Shown piece by piece: positions 63,951 through 64,000 of a stretch of DNA of 64,000 bases. Each line of letters begins with the position of its first letter. The first letter of the stretch is position 1. Under the pieces are notes generated by a model, which did no database searches, had not been told where the DNA came from, and saw nothing but the letters and a program-made list of their open reading frames with translations. Where the stretch lies: the NCBI GenBank assembly GCA_900473415.1, contig UCLR01000008.1, positions 62,001-126,000 of the forward strand, written 5' to 3'. The position numbers were made by a program, and so were the translations under genes. The DNA is from Hyphomicrobiales bacterium. Its GTDB lineage: Bacteria > Pseudomonadota > Alphaproteobacteria > Rhizobiales > Beijerinckiaceae.

Positions 63951-64000
63951 AAATTGCCCAAACAGGTCGCGGCAAAGCGCGCCCACCTTGATCCAGCTGG

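Overview
This is a high-GC chromosomal window from a member of the Alphaproteobacteria. An IalB-family protein, FixK/FNR-type boxes (TTGA-N6-TCAA), a nas operon carrying a single-domain globin as in Bradyrhizobium, and many solute-binding ABC transporters point to the Hyphomicrobiales, for example Bosea or a relative. The genus is an inference from gene style, not from a marker gene. I see no rRNA, tRNA, CRISPR array, insertion sequence or prophage. Genes are densely packed, mostly in short operons with 1-8 bp start/stop overlaps.

Layout. 1-8.7 kb: an efflux adaptor (HlyD) divergent from a TetR regulator with two palindromic operators, a DMT exporter, asd, two small or unknown proteins, a large transketolase-like enzyme and an IalB protein. 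9.0-16.6 kb: an amide-nitrogen/amino-acid cluster (AbgB-like M20 hydrolase, carbamoylase-type hydrolase, aminotransferase, DUF6522, AGE-family epimerase, polar amino-acid ABC binding protein and two permeases). 16.8-19.2 kb: divergent dgdR/dgdA (2,2-dialkylglycine decarboxylase). 19.2-26.0 kb: a sugar-type operon (LacI, ThuA, Gfo/Idh/MocA dehydrogenase, MalG/MalF-like permeases, binding protein) divergent from an SDR dehydrogenase, with a perfect 21-bp palindrome between them. 26.2-29.6 kb: katG/oxyR. 29.7-33.4 kb: a NitT/TauT-type ABC operon with an extra small membrane protein.

34-42.6 kb is a sensory block: a FixK-type box and universal stress protein, a globin-coupled chemoreceptor with a GGDEF-EAL protein, a Crp/Fnr regulator, a second globin-coupled chemoreceptor and a second universal stress protein. 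All fit sensing of oxygen or another heme ligand. 42.6-50.5 kb holds a GntP-type permease, a patatin, a Tat-exported amidohydrolase, a membrane alpha/beta hydrolase, a lipase-like protein and an AI-2E-type exporter.

50.6-63.5 kb is a complete nitrate assimilation locus: nasT-nasS, a sigma-54-like promoter, a leader RNA with two A/G hexaloop hairpins of the ANTAR type, nrtA, a flavoprotein, nasA, nrtB, nrtD, a globin, nirA, and an unusual reductase that joins an RnfB-like Fe-S domain to a CysJ-like FAD/NADPH module. Nitrate is imported by NrtABD, reduced by NasA, and the nitrite is reduced to ammonium by NirA. The two oxidoreductases probably supply electrons, and the globin probably handles nitric oxide. 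NasS/NasT would couple transcription past the leader to nitrate or nitrite.
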